NCBI RefSeq assembly: GCF_047302425.1
Contig: NZ_CP154855.1
Location: 3,224,001-3,288,000, forward strand
Direction: 5' to 3'
Origin: Oceanitalea sp047302425
GTDB taxonomy: Bacteria > Actinomycetota > Actinomycetes > Actinomycetales > Actinomycetaceae
DNA: 64,000 nucleotides
Position 1 is the first letter of the stretch. Each line of letters starts with the position of its first letter. The notes beneath the pieces are model-generated. The model ran no database searches and was not told the DNA's origin. It worked only from the letters and a program-made list of their open reading frames with translations. This document shows, in pieces, positions 50,779 to 59,966 of the stretch. Made by a program: the position numbers and the translations under genes.

Positions 50779-50779
<1 letters not shown>
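49907..50779 (-). CDS. DUF58 domain protein
   Basis: A 290-residue protein with the DUF58 signature GFEFEDLREYHAGDDVRDIDWKATAR split here as FEFEDLREYHAGDDVR and DIDWKATARR (about residues 35-62), followed by a vWA-like fold (RRLVLVADTAASM, DTIVVVITDDVAVD). DUF58 proteins are constant partners of MoxR ATPases. ATG 50779 overlaps the stop of moxR (TAATG). The open frame continues upstream antisense-free but without homology. The C-terminus is highly charged. Confidence 0.85.
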
Positions 50780-51810
<1,031 letters not shown>

Positions 51811-51896
51811 CGGCCGGGGGAACGGCGTTGTGAGCGATCCGGGACCACGCTGGGGCGCACGGGGCCCCGGAACCTTCCGCGAGTCTGGGGGAGTCG

Positions 51897-51926
51897 TTGA
51901 CCGGACTGTCGCCGGATCACTAGGTT
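51897..51926 (+). promoter_or_regulatory. Probable promoter (TTGACC-N18-TAGGTT)
   Basis: A -35 TTGACC (51897-51902) and -10 TAGGTT (51921-51926) with 18-nt spacing point right toward the secreted repeat protein at 51990. The transcript would have a leader of about 57 nt with AAGGAG (51978-51983) before the GTG. Confidence 0.55.
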
Positions 51927-51989
51927 CCTTTGACATACCGGTCCGCGGCGCAGCGGCACGCGGGCCACTCACCGACGAAGGAGCTCAGA

Positions 51990-53537
51990 GTGCGCGCACG
52001 TCCCCGCGTGGACCACCACGCCGTCCGTCACCGCAGGAACCGTCCCGTCCGAGCGAGCCTGGCCGCCCTGGCCGGGGCCGCTCTCCTCCTCACCGCCGCC
52101 GCGGTGCCGGCCACCGCGGCCCCCTCGGTCCAGCCGGGCACCTACACCGGCGCGGACAGCGACAGGAACAAGCCGAGCCTCCGGGTGACGAACGACGGCA
52201 AGGTCGCCGGCTTCACGATCACCGTGTTCCCCTCCTGCGTGGACGACGCAGGCGTGACAGCCACGCTCGCGCAGCCGGTGGCGATCAACGACGACGGCAC
52301 CTTCAGTGCCCGCGCGACGCACCAGATCGACGCCGACGGCGGGACGGTTACGGCCGTGAGCCAGCTCTCCGGCAAGGTCCGACCCGACGGGATCGCCGAG
52401 GGCAGGTACGAGTGGGAGCTGGACGGGTATGACTGCGAGGCGATGGCCTACTTCTGGCTGCGCAACCAGGACACCCGGGTGACCGAGCCGCCCGCGCCCA
52501 CCAGCCCGGTGGCCGTGCGCGCGGGGACCTACACCGACAGCTCCGGGCGCAAGGTCACCGTGTCGGCCGACCGCCGGGTCACGGCCGTCACCGTCGACTA
52601 CAGCATGTTCTGCGGCCTCACCTACAGCGGCCAGCGGCAGGTCCAGCTCGGTTCCCCCGTCCGTATCAACGCCAACGGCGGGTTCGTGATCCAGAGCCCC
52701 GACGGCAGCGGAGGCACCGAGACCGTCCGCGGCCAGTTCCACCACGACGGCTCCCTGTGGGGCACGGTCGACTACGTCAGCTCGGGCACCCTGTGCGCCG
52801 GCTCCACCGCGTTCACCCTGCGCGCACCGGGCGGTGGAGGCGGGGGCGGTGGCAGCGGTCCGACCTTCTACCTCAACAACGGCTGGGGCCCCACGGCCGA
52901 CACCGTGTTCGTCTACGGCCGGCCCACCGACGAGGTGTTCGTCGGCGACTGGGACGGGGACGGCATCGATACCATCGCCGTGCGCCGCGGGAGCCACTTC
53001 TACGTCTCCAACGCACTGCGCGGGGGTCAGGCCAGCACGGTCATCGCCTACGGCCGCCCCGGCGACGTCGTCCTCGTCGGCGACTGGGACGGCAACGGCA
53101 CCGACACCTTCGCGGTGCGCCGCGGCCGCGAGTACCACGTGAAGAACACCATCGCGGGCGGCAAGGCCGACCAGGTGGTCGCCTACGGTCGCCCGGGAGA
53201 CGAGGTCCTCGTCGGCGACTGGGACGGCGACCAGCGCGACACCTTCACGGTCCGCCGCGGGCGGGAGTACCACGTGAAGAACACCATCGCGGGCGGCAAG
53301 GCCGACCAGGTGGTCGCCTACGGTCGCCCGGCCGACGCCGTCGTCGTCGGCGACTGGGACGGCGACCAGCGCGACACCTTCGCGGTCCGCCGCGGCGCCC
53401 AGTACTTCGTGAACAACCGCATCGCCCCCGGCAACGCGGACCTCGTCCGCGTCTACGGCCGCGCCGGCGACGAGGTGTTCACCGGCGACTGGGACGGCGA
53501 CGGGCGCGACACCCTGGGAGTGCGCCGCATCTCCTGA
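51990..53537 (+). CDS. Secreted protein with duplicated N-terminal beta domain and five-repeat module
   Basis: A 515-residue exported protein, no enzyme recognised. A long basic N-region precedes the hydrophobic part of the signal peptide (about 20-48, ending ATAAPS). Two related domains follow (about 50-165 and 170-275); both open with a G-T-Y-T motif and contain a Cys-bearing strand (VFPSCVDDAG and YSMFCGLTYSG) and a second Cys, suggesting one disulfide each. A Gly/Ser linker (about 277-290) leads to the shared module of five 45-residue GDWDGDG repeats (293-515). GTG 51990 has AAGGAG 6 nt upstream. Probably a wall-bound binding protein; function unknown. Confidence 0.75.
   Translation: MRARPRVDHHAVRHRRNRPVRASLAALAGAALLLTAAAVPATAAPSVQPGTYTGADSDRNKPSLRVTNDGKVAGFTITVFPSCVDDAGVTATLAQPVAINDDGTFSARATHQIDADGGTVTAVSQLSGKVRPDGIAEGRYEWELDGYDCEAMAYFWLRNQDTRVTEPPAPTSPVAVRAGTYTDSSGRKVTVSADRRVTAVTVDYSMFCGLTYSGQRQVQLGSPVRINANGGFVIQSPDGSGGTETVRGQFHHDGSLWGTVDYVSSGTLCAGSTAFTLRAPGGGGGGGGSGPTFYLNNGWGPTADTVFVYGRPTDEVFVGDWDGDGIDTIAVRRGSHFYVSNALRGGQASTVIAYGRPGDVVLVGDWDGNGTDTFAVRRGREYHVKNTIAGGKADQVVAYGRPGDEVLVGDWDGDQRDTFTVRRGREYHVKNTIAGGKADQVVAYGRPADAVVVGDWDGDQRDTFAVRRGAQYFVNNRIAPGNADLVRVYGRAGDEVFTGDWDGDGRDTLGVRRIS
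52866..53534 (+). repeat. Five tandem GDWDG repeats, with a 67-nt exact duplication
   Basis: Five 45-codon units. The segments 53130-53196 and 53265-53331 are identical over 67 nt at exactly one period (135 nt). Two of the cores read GDWDGDQRDT, unlike the usual GDG, and occur in these neighbouring units, so they arose by recent duplication or conversion. Confidence 0.85.
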
Positions 53538-53545
53538 CGACCGGG

Positions 53546-53585
53546 GGTGTCCCTCCCGCCGGTCGTCACCGGCGGGAGGGACACC
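53546..53585. terminator. Perfect 18-bp hairpin terminator
   Basis: Arms GGTGTCCCTCCCGCCGGT (53546-53563) and its exact complement (53568-53585) with a 4-nt loop lie 9 nt after the stop of the secreted repeat protein. Confidence 0.85.
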
Positions 53586-53621
53586 TCTCGCGGAGCGGCC
53601 GTGCGCCGACCGGGCCGCCGC

Positions 53622-53627
53622 TACGCT
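53622..53627 (+). promoter_or_regulatory. -10 box of a leaderless promoter (TACGCT)
   Basis: TACGCT is 6 nt before the ATG at 53634 of the truncated MFS gene, so the promoter of the lost transporter gene seems intact. Confidence 0.5.
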
Positions 53628-53633
53628 CGGCGC

Positions 53634-53915
53634 ATGCCTCCCAGCCGCACCGCCGCGGCCCCCACGACGCGACCGACCGTCGGCGCGCGCCTGTGGGTGC
53701 CCCTCGTCGTCGTCGGGCTCGTCGGCCAGCTCGCCTGGACCGTCGAGAACATGTACCTCAACGTGTTCGTCTACGAGACGATCACCGACAACCCCACCGT
53801 GCTCGCGACGATGGTCGCCGCGAGCGCGATCACCGCGACGGTCGCCACCCTCCTCATCCGCGCCGCCTCCGACCGGGTGCGGACCCGCCGGGCGTTCGTC
53901 GCGGGCGGCTACGGG
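53634..53915 (+). pseudogene. N-terminal fragment of an MFS transporter gene
   Basis: About 94 codons encode the first part of a major facilitator transporter: VPLVVVGLVGQLAWTVENMYLNVFVYE (first helix; given here in two halves as VPLVVVGLVGQLAW and TVENMYLNVFVYE), ATMVAASAITATVATLLI (second helix) and the loop DRVRTRRAFVAGGY before helix three. The reading frame then enters unrelated GH2 sequence and continues out of frame as nonsense. The remaining ten helices are missing. A deletion has joined it to the next fragment. Confidence 0.75.
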
Positions 53916-53916
53916 G

Positions 53917-54867
53917 ATGCGCTCGGTGGGCGTCGCGCGCGACCGGGCGGGGGTGCCGCGCCTGCACCTCAACGGCCGACCCTTCTTCCAGGCGGGGGTG
54001 CTCGACCAGGGCTACTGGCCCGACGGGCTGTACACGCCGCCGTCGGACGCGGGGCTGGTCCACGACATCGAGTCGATGAAGGGCCTCGGCTTCACGATGC
54101 TGCGCCAGCACATCAAGATCGCGCCGCTGCGCTGGTACCACCACTGCGACCGCCTCGGCATGCTCGTGTGGCAGGACTTCGTCAACGGCGGGCGGCCGCT
54201 ACCGCCCCGAGGTCGTCACCGCACCGGTCCTCACGCCGCTGCGGCTGCGCGACGACCGCTACGCCGCCTTCGCGCGGGAGGACGCCCGCGGCCGGGAGGA
54301 GTTCCGCCGCGAGGCCGGGAGACGGTCGAGCTGCTGCGCAACGTCCCGAGCGTCGTCGCCTGGGTGCCCTTCAACGAGGGTTGGGGCCAGTTCGACGCCG
54401 CCGCCGTCGCCGCGGAGGTGGCCGCGCTCGACCCCACCCGCGTCGTCGACCACGCCAGCGGCTGGCACGACCAGGGCGCCGGCGACGTCGACAGCCGGCA
54501 CGTCTACTTCCGCCCGGTCCGGCTGCGGCACCGCGGCGGCTCACGGGCGCTGGTGGTGTCCGAGTTCGGCGGGTACAGCCTGCGGGAGGACGACGCCGCC
54601 ACGGACGTGCCGGGCGAGTTCGGCTACCGCCGCTACCGCGACCCCGAGGCCTTCGCCGGCGCCGTCGAGCGCCTGCACCTGGACGAGGTGCTGCCCGCGG
54701 TGCGTGAGGGGCTGGCCGCGTCGATGTACACGCAGGTCTCCGACGTCGAGGGCGAGACCAACGGGCTGCTGTCGGCCGACCGCTGCACCGTCAAGGTGCC
54801 CGCCGCCCGCCTGCGCGCCGTCAACGAGCAGCTCACCCGCGCCGGCTCGGAGGGCACGACGGCCCCC
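53917..54867 (+). pseudogene. C-terminal fragment of a GH2-type glycosidase gene with compensating frameshifts
   Basis: The fragment begins inside the gene at MRSVGVARDRAGVPRLHLNG and carries GH2 catalytic-domain sequence: FFQAGVLDQGYWPDGLY, LGFTMLRQHIKI, YHHCDRLGMLVWQDFVNGG, then VAWVPFNEGWGQFD with the acid/base Glu, and VVSEFGGYSL with the nucleophile Glu. The N-terminal sugar-binding part is gone. Near 54196 there is one extra base (or two lost), so about 40 codons (54197-54316) read correctly only in the +1 frame (TAPVLTPLRLRDDRYAAFA); near 54317 a missing base restores the frame. Its end runs without a stop into the DUF2804 domain. Confidence 0.72.
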
Positions 54868-55866
54868 GAGCGGGAGATCACCGAGCCCGTCGCGCTGTGC
54901 CTGCCCGACGGGCGGCTCAACCCGGCCGCCGTCGGCTGGACGCGCCGCCCGCTGCACGACACCGGCGGCATCGGCCGCGGCCGGCGCGGGCGGGGGCGCA
55001 ACAAGCGCTGGGAGTACTGGAACGTCATCACGCCCACCCACATCCTCGCGATGACGATCTCGGACATCGACTACGCCGGCGTCCACGAGGTGTGGCTGCT
55101 CGACCGCGCGACCGGGGAGGCCATCGGTGCCAACGCGATCAGCCCGCTCGCGGCGCGCACCGAGCTGCCCGGCACTCTCGGGCAGGGACCGGGCCGCGCC
55201 CGCGCCGGGGACCTGGCCATCGCCGTCGACGAGGTCGACGGCGGCACGCGGCTGCGGGCGGTGACCTCACGGGGGCGTATCGACGTCGTCGCCCACCGGC
55301 CGGCCGGGCACGAGGCGATGGGCGTCGTCGTCCCGTGGGACACCGAGCGCTTCCAGTACACGGTCAAGGACGTCGCCCGCCCGGCCAGCGGCCGCATGTG
55401 GGTCGACGGCGTGCGGCACGAGGTGCCGGCCGGGGAGTCCTGGGCGGTGCTCGACCACAGCCGCGGCCGCTGGCCCTACGAGATGCGGTGGAACTGGGGC
55501 GCTGCCTCCGGCGTGAGCGCCGGGCACGTGCTCGGCGTGCAGCTGGGGGCGAAGTGGACGCAGGGCACCGGCTCGACCGAGAACGCGCTCGTCGTCGACG
55601 GCGTGGTCCACAAGGTCAGCGAGGAGCTCGTCTGGGAGTACGCCACCGGGGACTGGATGCGCCCGTGGCGGATCCACGGCGAGCGCGCCGACCTCACCTT
55701 CACCCCCTTCCGCCTCAAGGAGGGGCGGACCGCGCTGGGGGTGCTCTCGAGCGACACCCACCAGCTCTTCGGGCACTACGACGGCTGGATGAGCGACTCC
55801 GCCGGGCGGCGAGTGGCCGTCGAGGGCCTCACCGGGTGGGCGGAGGACGTCTTCAACCGGTGGTGA
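54868..55866 (+). CDS. DUF2804 domain protein without its own clear start
   Basis: About 332 residues match DUF2804 proteins: ITEPVALCLPDGRLNPAAVGW at the start, KRWEYWNVITPTHILAMTISD, DYAGVHEVWLLDRATG, and near the end LLSSDTHQLFGHYDGWMSD-type sequence (here VLSSDTHQLFGHYDGWM). Function unknown; members have a lipocalin/beta-barrel-like character. There is no stop codon or ribosome site between the GH2 remnant and this domain, and no start codon just before it (nearest in-frame GTG at 54796, without a ribosome site). It is either translated as a fusion with the remnant or has lost its start; the domain itself looks intact. Confidence 0.7.
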   Translation, partial: EREITEPVALCLPDGRLNPAAVGWTRRPLHDTGGIGRGRRGRGRNKRWEYWNVITPTHILAMTISDIDYAGVHEVWLLDRATGEAIGANAISPLAARTELPGTLGQGPGRARAGDLAIAVDEVDGGTRLRAVTSRGRIDVVAHRPAGHEAMGVVVPWDTERFQYTVKDVARPASGRMWVDGVRHEVPAGESWAVLDHSRGRWPYEMRWNWGAASGVSAGHVLGVQLGAKWTQGTGSTENALVVDGVVHKVSEELVWEYATGDWMRPWRIHGERADLTFTPFRLKEGRTALGVLSSDTHQLFGHYDGWMSDSAGRRVAVEGLTGWAEDVFNRW

Positions 55867-55885
55867 CGGCGTGGGACGGAAGCCC

Positions 55886-56950
55886 TCAGGGCAGCGTGGT
55901 GCTCAGAGCCTCCACCGTCCTGGTAGCGGCGTCACCCCGGCCATACGGCGCGGCGTCAGTGGCGGGCGGCGCCGGACGGGAGGCATGCGCGGCCACGTCC
56001 GCGAGCTCGCCGTCCAGCACGTTCCAACCGAGTGCAACCGTCTCCACCCACTCGGTCTCGTGACGCAGTGTCGTGCACGGGACCCTCAGGAGGAAGGCCT
56101 CCTTCTGCAGCCCGCCCGAGTCCGTGACGACGCCCGCCGACCTGGCGACGAGGTCCACCAACCGCGGGTACGGCTGCGGCTCGAGAACGGTGATGGCGCC
56201 GGCCTCGAGCGAGATGCCTGCGGCCGCCGCGCGGTCTCGTAGGCGGGGATGGGCGAGGAGGAGGACCGGCCGGGAGAGCCCCGCGAGGGCACCGATGATG
56301 GCAGCGAGGCGCTCGGAGGCATCGGTGTTCTCAGCGCGATGGATCGTCGCGACCAGATAGCCGCCCTCCTCGATGCCAGGCGGCAGCGGCGCCGGACCGC
56401 CGGCAAGACCTGCGTCACGCACCCGGTAAAGCACGTCCGCCATGACGTCACCGACGAGGACGGTGCGTTCGCCGAGCCCCTCCGCCCGGAGGTGGCTCAC
56501 GGCGGCATCGGTCGGCGCCAGAAGGAGGTCAGCGGCGTGATCAGTCATCACGCGGTTGTGCTCCTCGGGCATGCGACGGTTGAAGGAGCGGAGACCCGCT
56601 TCCAGGTGTGCGACGGGCTGGTGGATCTTCACCGCGGCGAGCGCGGCGGCCACGGTCGAGTTCGTGTCCCCGTAGACGAGGACCCAGTCGGGACGATGCT
56701 CGAGCATCGCCCGCTCGAGGCCGGGGAGCATCGCACCGGTCTGCTCAGCGTGACTCCCCGAGCCGACGTGGAGGTTGAGGTCCGGGCGCTGGATGCCGAG
56801 GTCGGCGAAGAACACGTCCGACAGGGCAGCGTCGTAGTGCTGTCCCGTGTGAACGATGACATGCTCATGGCCCGCTGCCGCGAGCGCATGCGCCACGGGC
56901 GAGAGTTTCACGAACTGTGGACGAGCTCCGACGACACTGAGAATTCTCAC
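55886..56950 (-). CDS. wecB: Non-hydrolysing UDP-GlcNAc 2-epimerase
   Basis: Converts UDP-GlcNAc to UDP-ManNAc in the cytoplasm, a precursor of ManNAc(A)-containing wall polymers. Family motifs are intact in this 354-residue protein: VVGARPQFVKLSP at the N-terminus, HTGQHYDAALSD, VYGDTNSTVA, HLEAGLRSFNRRMPEEHNR with the catalytic Glu and His, and VVTDSGGLQKEA for UDP binding. It is slightly shorter than the usual 360-376. GTG 56950 has a TAGGGT box 6 nt upstream, so it appears leaderless. It is divergent from the ABC transporter gene. The WecC-like dehydrogenase at 43.5 kb could use its product. Confidence 0.94.
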   Translation of the reverse strand: MRILSVVGARPQFVKLSPVAHALAAAGHEHVIVHTGQHYDAALSDVFFADLGIQRPDLNLHVGSGSHAEQTGAMLPGLERAMLEHRPDWVLVYGDTNSTVAAALAAVKIHQPVAHLEAGLRSFNRRMPEEHNRVMTDHAADLLLAPTDAAVSHLRAEGLGERTVLVGDVMADVLYRVRDAGLAGGPAPLPPGIEEGGYLVATIHRAENTDASERLAAIIGALAGLSRPVLLLAHPRLRDRAAAAGISLEAGAITVLEPQPYPRLVDLVARSAGVVTDSGGLQKEAFLLRVPCTTLRHETEWVETVALGWNVLDGELADVAAHASRPAPPATDAAPYGRGDAATRTVEALSTTLP

Positions 56951-56956
56951 GCAACG

Positions 56957-56962
56957 ACCCTA
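56957..56962 (-). promoter_or_regulatory. -10 box of a leaderless promoter (TAGGGT) for wecB
   Basis: On the minus strand TAGGGT is exactly 6 nt before the wecB GTG, with no ribosome-binding site. Confidence 0.55.
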
Positions 56963-57098
56963 CCGACAGGGATCACGGCGGCACCCAAGCCAGTCACCGA
57001 GTCGTGAAGTGTCCTGGGACGTCCCGGGCCGGGTCGATCATCCGAGCAGGTTGATGGGACCATGAGCGAATGACAGTGCCGAGCGAGGAGTCCGACGC

Positions 57099-58877
57099 GT
57101 GAAGCGCCTGTGGTCAGCCCTCAAGGAGCTCATGCCACTCCTGCCGTCGAATGCGCGCCGCTTCCTCATCATGTTCGCGGTCGCCTCCAGCTCCCTCGCG
57201 TTGCTGGACATCGCCGCGCTCGGGCTGCTCGCTCTGACGATGACCCCACTGGTCCAAGGGCGGGCGCTGACCTTGCCCCTGATCGGTGAGGTGTCCTCGG
57301 ACTACACCGTGTGGGTCATCGGGGCCGTCTGCGCACTGATCATCCTCAAGAGCATCCTGTCGATCCTGCTCCAGTGGTTCGCGACCCGGCGCTTCGCCGC
57401 GTACGAGCTCCTTATCGGCGACCGCCTCTTCTCTGCGTACATCCATGCCCCCTGGACCGAGCGACTCAAGCGGAACTCGGCCGAGCTTGTCCGTCTGGCA
57501 GACGTGGGCATCGGCAACACGACCGCCGGACTCCTCCTCCCGGCAGCATCGCTCCCTACGGAGGCCGTGACGTTTGTAGCGGTACTGGCGGTTCTCGTCG
57601 TGGCCGAGCCGGTGACGGCGGCCATCACCCTTGTCTACCTCGGGCTGGTTGCGGCGGTGCTCTACTTCGTCATCTCGAAGCGCGCGGTCGTCGCCGGACG
57701 AGTTAACCGCGACTACTCCTTCCGGATCGCTACGCTCATGACCGAGATGGTAGCCACGCTCAAGGAGATCACGCTCCGGAACAAGTCGGACGAGGTCGCC
57801 GACGTGGTGCACCGCAACCGCGTCCACACCACCAGAGCGCGCGCAAACATCCAGTTCCTCAGTGCTGTCCCGAAGTTCGTCGTTGAGTCGGCTCTCATCG
57901 GTGGCTTCGTCCTCGTCGGCGGAGCCGCCTACCTCCAGGGCGGCCCGGCTAGCGCCCTCAGCGCTGTCGCGCTCTTCGCTGTCGCTGGCTTCCGGATGAT
58001 TCCCTCGGTCACCCGATTCCAGGGAATCGTCACGCAAACGTCCTCAACCGTTCCACACGCGAATGCTGTGATCCGGGACATCAAGCTCGCCGAGCGCTAC
58101 ACCAGCACCGCCGACCGCATCGGCACGAAGAAGCTCGAGCACCAGCCGGAGCTCCTCGCTCTCAAGGACGTCGAGTTCACTTACCCGGGCGCGCACACGC
58201 CCGCCGTCACCGGCGTGACCCTCAATGTGCCGATCGGGAGCTCGCTTGCGCTGGTCGGTGCTTCCGGGGCTGGGAAGTCGACGCTCGTTGACATCTTCCT
58301 CGGGCTTATCGTCCCGTCGGGTGGAACGATCACCATCGACGGCGAACCCCTGGTCGACGTCCTGGCGGATTGGAGATCAAGGGTTGGGTACGTGCCACAG
58401 GACGTCTCGCTGTTCGATGCCACCATCGCGCAAAATGTCGCACTCTCCTGGGAGAGCGAAATCGACGAGAACAAGGTCCGCGCAGCTCTCGCCCGCGCCC
58501 AGCTCCTCGACGTAGTCGAGAACCGGGCCGGTGGTCTTCACGCGCGCATCGGCGAACGAGGCATGGCACTGTCCGGTGGACAGCGACAACGGCTCGGCAT
58601 TGCGCGGGCGCTGTACTCGGACCCGCTCGTTCTCGTGATGGACGAGGCTACGAGCGCGCTCGACACCGCGACCGAGGAGGCCGTCGCGAAGGCCATCCGT
58701 GAGCTGCATGGCGACGTCACAGTCATCAGCGTCGCTCACCGACTCTCGACCATCCGGCACAGTGACCAAGTGTGCTTCATGCGGGACGGGCAGATCGTCG
58801 CAAGAGGTACATTCGACGAGGTCGTCGCTTCCGAACCCGATTTCGCCCACCAGGCGAGCTTGGCGGGGCTGGCGTGA
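57099..58877 (+). CDS. ABC transporter, fused membrane and ATPase domains (PglK/flippase-like)
   Basis: A 592-residue half-transporter. Six hydrophobic segments (about 22-52, 68-90, 145-180, 182-200, 260-285) form the exporter-type membrane domain with ERLKRNSAELVRL as a cytoplasmic coupling segment; the ATPase domain (about 345-590) has Walker A GASGAGKST, Q-loop YVPQDVSLFD, signature LSGGQRQRLGIARAL, Walker B LVLVMDEATSALD and the H-switch AHRLST. The likely role is flipping a lipid-linked oligosaccharide, as PglK does, given the neighbouring glycosyltransferases; lipid or peptide export is possible. GTG 57099 has GAGGAG upstream. Its stop overlaps the next gene (GTGA). Codons are visibly less GC-biased than in the rest of the window. 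Confidence 0.87.
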   Translation: MKRLWSALKELMPLLPSNARRFLIMFAVASSSLALLDIAALGLLALTMTPLVQGRALTLPLIGEVSSDYTVWVIGAVCALIILKSILSILLQWFATRRFAAYELLIGDRLFSAYIHAPWTERLKRNSAELVRLADVGIGNTTAGLLLPAASLPTEAVTFVAVLAVLVVAEPVTAAITLVYLGLVAAVLYFVISKRAVVAGRVNRDYSFRIATLMTEMVATLKEITLRNKSDEVADVVHRNRVHTTRARANIQFLSAVPKFVVESALIGGFVLVGGAAYLQGGPASALSAVALFAVAGFRMIPSVTRFQGIVTQTSSTVPHANAVIRDIKLAERYTSTADRIGTKKLEHQPELLALKDVEFTYPGAHTPAVTGVTLNVPIGSSLALVGASGAGKSTLVDIFLGLIVPSGGTITIDGEPLVDVLADWRSRVGYVPQDVSLFDATIAQNVALSWESEIDENKVRAALARAQLLDVVENRAGGLHARIGERGMALSGGQRQRLGIARALYSDPLVLVMDEATSALDTATEEAVAKAIRELHGDVTVISVAHRLSTIRHSDQVCFMRDGQIVARGTFDEVVASEPDFAHQASLAGLA

Positions 58878-59950
58878 GCGGTGCCGACACCCCCGACGTT
58901 GACGTCGTCGTTGCTGTCCACGACCTCTCGCGGCCCGTCGCACGCTGTGTCACCTCCGCGCTCGCCGGAGCAGGATCGCATGTCCGCGTGACTGTGGCGT
59001 GCCACGAGCTCGACCCTGCCGAAGTCTCGAAGCTGATACCTGCTGACCCCCGCCTCCGATTCCTCGCTGTCAACGACGGCCTCGGCAGTCCTTCCGGGCC
59101 CTACAACGCAGGGATTGACGCCGCGACCGCCCGTTACGTCACCATTATTGGCTCCGATGACTTCTTCGAACCCGGGGCTCTCTTGACCTGGATCCAGGAC
59201 GCTGACCGGCTGCGCTCCGATGTCATGCTCGCCCGCGTGCGGATGCAGGATGGGACAGATGTCCACACGCCGCGCGTACGGCCGTTCCGGTCCCGCCGCC
59301 TATCCCTTGTCAAGGACCGCTTGGCGTATCGGACTGCTCCACTCGGCCTGCTGCGTAAGTCCACGATCGACACGCTCGGACTGAGACTTGTCCAAGGAAT
59401 GCGCTCGGGCGGCGACGTAGCGTTCACCGCTCGCCTGTGGTCGTCACCCGTCAGGATCGACCTCGCACGCTCCGCGCCAAGGTACGTCGTGGGCACCGAT
59501 GCCGAGACGCGGGTCACGACGTCGGTTCGGCCGATCACCAGTGAGTTGCGGGCATTCGAACAGCTACTCGACGAGCCGTGGCTGATAGATCTTCCCGAGG
59601 CTGAGCGTCGTGCACTCGCGGTCAAGACGATCCGAATCCATCTTATTGGGGCGATTCGCCGTCGTGATGCGCTGACAGCCTGGGACAAGGGCGAGCCCGA
59701 GTGGCTGCGCAGATTGCTGAGCGAGTGGGTAGACCTGGCACCAAGCACCCTGCGCCCCTTCAGCAGGGCCGACAGGCGCTTGCTCGACGCGGCGCTGCAG
59801 CCGCACGTATCCGCGGCATCACTGGTCGCTGCAGTGCATAACCGGACTACAGCGGGACGGTGGGAATCGGTCCTGACCCCTGACCCTGTCGGAAATCTGG
59901 ACCGGGAGTCCACCCTGCGTTACTTCCTCGCCGACAAGTTCTGGCGATGA
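58874..59950 (+). CDS. Family 2 glycosyltransferase
   Basis: A 358-residue GT-A transferase. Motifs are DVDVVVAVHDLSRPVARCV at the N-terminus, NDGLGSPSGPYNAGIDAATA, TIIGSDDFFEPGAL (metal-binding acidic site), VKDRLAYRTAPLGLLRK and GDVAFTARLW. The C-terminal third is helical and variable. GTG 58874 is coupled to the ABC transporter stop. It is a clear paralogue of the truncated gene at 63309 (VDVVIAVH, RSPAGPFNAGM, IMGSDDMLEAGA, VKDRLSYRSAPLGLV). Sugar specificity unknown. Confidence 0.87.
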   Translation: MSGADTPDVDVVVAVHDLSRPVARCVTSALAGAGSHVRVTVACHELDPAEVSKLIPADPRLRFLAVNDGLGSPSGPYNAGIDAATARYVTIIGSDDFFEPGALLTWIQDADRLRSDVMLARVRMQDGTDVHTPRVRPFRSRRLSLVKDRLAYRTAPLGLLRKSTIDTLGLRLVQGMRSGGDVAFTARLWSSPVRIDLARSAPRYVVGTDAETRVTTSVRPITSELRAFEQLLDEPWLIDLPEAERRALAVKTIRIHLIGAIRRRDALTAWDKGEPEWLRRLLSEWVDLAPSTLRPFSRADRRLLDAALQPHVSAASLVAAVHNRTTAGRWESVLTPDPVGNLDRESTLRYFLADKFWR

Positions 59951-59966
59951 AGTCAGCACCTACCAG

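Noticed and set aside
51811..51936. Longer MoxR start at 51936
   Set aside because: It would add 42 low-complexity residues absent from typical MoxR proteins. The choice is not certain because neither start has a strong ribosome-binding site.
53634..54707. A single long hybrid protein beginning with the MFS fragment
   Set aside because: After about codon 94 the frame reads GH2 DNA out of frame and gives meaningless Arg/Pro-rich sequence.
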